NCBI GenBank assembly: GCA_031262895.1
Contig: JAISGW010000050.1
Coordinates: 1-7,331, forward strand
From: Tannerella sp.
Lineage (GTDB): Bacteria > Bacteroidota > Bacteroidia > Bacteroidales > Tannerellaceae
Direction of reading: 5' to 3'
Length of the DNA stretch: 7,331 bases
Shown: piece after piece, positions 5,902-7,331 of the stretch
Position numbering within the stretch: position 1 is the first letter of the stretch
How the letters are laid out: every line of letters starts with the position of its first letter
The notes under the pieces: model-generated
The model's database searches: none
The model's input: only the letters and a program-made list of their open reading frames with translations
Told to the model about the DNA's origin: nothing
Translations under genes and position numbers: made by a program

Positions 5902-5909
5902 CAAAGGTA
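5902..5909 (-). promoter_or_regulatory. -7 promoter box of the AlaX-like gene
   Basis: On the minus strand TACCTTTG fits TAnnTTTG exactly. It ends only 7 bases before the ATG at 5894, so the transcript would start at or very near the start codon. No TTTG is present at the expected -33 position, where the sequence is A/T-rich. Confidence 0.45.
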
Positions 5910-5939
5910 AAGCTATTTCTTAAAAGCTTTCTTTTGCTT

Positions 5940-5971
5940 TTTGTATATCGGGGGAAAAATGGTTTACTTTG
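5940..5971 (+). promoter_or_regulatory. Promoter of glycyl-tRNA synthetase
   Basis: TTTG at 5940-5943, a 20-base spacer, and TTACTTTG at 5964-5971 match the Bacteroidetes -33/-7 layout with one mismatch (TT for TA). The predicted transcript start near 5977 leaves a leader of about 30 bases before the ATG at 6007. Confidence 0.55.
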
Positions 5972-6006
5972 CAGACTTTTCATTCAAACAGGCAGTAAAT
6001 TATAGC

Positions 6007-7331
6007 ATGGCACAAGAAGATATTTTCAAACGAATCGTCTCCCATTGCAAGGAATACGGTTTCGTCTTTCCCTCTTCGGAAATTTACGACGGCTTGGCAG
6101 CCGTTTACGACTACGGCCAATACGGCGTGGAGCTGAAAAACAATATCAAGAAATATTGGTGGGACAGTATGACGCTGTTGCACGAGAACGTGGTAGGGCT
6201 GGATTCCTCCATTTTCATGCACCCCACCATCTGGAAAGCTTCCGGCCATGTAGACGCCTTTAACGACCCCTTGATTGACAACCGGGATTCCAAGAAACGC
6301 TACCGCGCCGACGTCTTGATTGAAGATTACATAGCCAAACTGGACGAGAAGATACAAAAGGAAATCGACAAGGCCGCCAAGCGTTTTGGCGAGAATTTCG
6401 ATGAAGCCAAATTCCGCGCCACCAATCCCCGTGTGCTGGAACACCAACAAAAACGCGACGCCGTGCATGAGCGCTATACCAAGGCGATGAATGCGAACGA
6501 CCTGGCGGAACTCCGTCAGATTATCCTTGATTGCGAAATTGTTTGCCCCATATCAGGCACCCGCAACTGGACGGAAGTGCGGCAGTTCAACCTGATGTTC
6601 TCCACCGAAATGGGTTCTACTTCCGAAGGTGCCATGAAAGTTTATCTCCGCCCTGAAACGGCCCAAGGCATCTTCGTCAATTTCCTGAACGTGCAGAAAA
6701 CCGGCCGGATGAAAATCCCCTTCGGCATTGCCCAAATCGGCAAAGCTTTCCGTAACGAAATCGTCGCGCGGCAGTTCATTTTCCGCATGAGGGAGTTCGA
6801 ACAGATGGAGATGGAGTTTTTCGTACGTCCCGGGGAAGAAATGGAATGGTTCAAGCGTTGGAAACAGACGCGCATGAAATGGCACCAGGCCCTCGGCATG
6901 GGTGCGGAGAGATACCGCTTCCATGACCATGAGAAGCTGGCGCATTACGCCAACGCCGCCACCGACATCGAGTTCGAGATGCCTTTCGGCTTTAAGGAAG
7001 TAGAAGGCATACACAGCCGCACCGACTTCGACCTTTCACAACACGAGAAGTTCTGCGGCAAGAAATTGCAATACTTCGACCCTGAAATAGGGAAGAGCTA
7101 TACTCCTTATGTAATAGAGACCTCCATCGGCGTAGACCGCATGTTCCTCAGCCTACTGTCGGGCTGTTACGCGGAGGAGGCGCTTGAAGGCGGCGACACC
7201 CGTGTGGTATTGAAGTTGCCGCCCGCTTTGGCTCCCATCAAATTAGCCGTTCTCCCATTGGTTAAGAAGGACGGGCTACCCGAAAAGGCGGAGCAAATCG
7301 TCGAGCAACTGCGTTTCGACTTCCGTTGTCA
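6007..7331 (+). CDS. glyS: Glycyl-tRNA synthetase, alpha2 (single-chain) type, 3' end beyond the window
   Basis: This class II synthetase attaches glycine to tRNA-Gly. The window holds 441 codons; full-length relatives are about 510 residues, so only part of the anticodon-binding domain is missing. It is the single-chain homodimer type, not the alpha/beta tetramer of E. coli. The N-terminal catalytic part shows GFVFPSSEIYDG (18-29), the motif-1 region HPTIWKASGH (72-81), LRPETAQGIF (214-223), motif 2 with FRNE (248-251), FEQMEMEFF (264-272) and motif 3 with ETSIGVDRMF (371-380). The anticodon-binding domain begins near residue 405 (LAPIKLAVLPL). A helical insertion (about 100-175) lies between motifs 1 and 2. 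The gene has its own promoter and diverges from the AlaX-like gene. The symbol glyS is often used for this form in Bacteroidetes; glyQS is also used. Confidence 0.96.
   Translation, partial: MAQEDIFKRIVSHCKEYGFVFPSSEIYDGLAAVYDYGQYGVELKNNIKKYWWDSMTLLHENVVGLDSSIFMHPTIWKASGHVDAFNDPLIDNRDSKKRYRADVLIEDYIAKLDEKIQKEIDKAAKRFGENFDEAKFRATNPRVLEHQQKRDAVHERYTKAMNANDLAELRQIILDCEIVCPISGTRNWTEVRQFNLMFSTEMGSTSEGAMKVYLRPETAQGIFVNFLNVQKTGRMKIPFGIAQIGKAFRNEIVARQFIFRMREFEQMEMEFFVRPGEEMEWFKRWKQTRMKWHQALGMGAERYRFHDHEKLAHYANAATDIEFEMPFGFKEVEGIHSRTDFDLSQHEKFCGKKLQYFDPEIGKSYTPYVIETSIGVDRMFLSLLSGCYAEEALEGGDTRVVLKLPPALAPIKLAVLPLVKKDGLPEKAEQIVEQLRFDFRC

Overview
The window looks like chromosomal DNA from a Bacteroidales bacterium (Bacteroides, Parabacteroides or Tannerella type; I cannot fix the genus). 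The evidence is protein content and promoter grammar. It holds a DUF1599 gene, a DoxX-like membrane gene of the type called BT_3928 in Bacteroides, tpiA, a SPOR-domain gene and folE in one tight run. It also holds an AlaX-like editing protein and an alpha2-type glycyl-tRNA synthetase, both with typical Bacteroidales wording. Candidate promoters fit the Bacteroidetes pattern TTTG-N19-21-TAnnTTTG.

Layout. (1) Positions 1-1624 look like an accessory segment. On the minus strand is a PD-(D/E)XK (Rpn/PDDEXK_2 family) nuclease whose 3' end runs off the left edge. After a 252-bp divergent spacer come two small overlapping plus-strand genes, DUF4160 and DUF2442. (2) Positions 1683-5437 are a housekeeping operon: a duplicated-domain DUF1599 protein, the DoxX-like redox-type membrane protein, triosephosphate isomerase, a secreted SPOR protein and GTP cyclohydrolase I. 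Spacings are 6, 12, 64 and -14 bp. (3) Positions 5427-7331 hold a minus-strand AlaX-like trans-editing protein, convergent with folE and overlapping it by 11 bp. It is divergent from glycyl-tRNA synthetase, which runs off the right edge. The 112-bp spacer between the two carries promoter-like boxes in both directions.

How the parts fit. The operon mixes central metabolism (TpiA), folate/pterin synthesis (FolE), a possible nucleotide-related protein (DUF1599) and envelope proteins, so it is more a conserved synteny block than a single pathway. The AlaX/GlyRS pair has a clearer shared theme: one charges glycine, the other belongs to a family that removes glycine or serine from mischarged tRNA-Ala.

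No CRISPR array, tRNA, rRNA or insertion-sequence end was seen. I do not see a clear undescribed multi-gene system. The best candidates for a second look are the perfect 12-bp inverted repeat on the nuclease promoter, the DUF4160/DUF2442 toxin-antitoxin-like pair beside that nuclease, and the DoxX protein with a thioredoxin-like domain that lacks a CxxC site.
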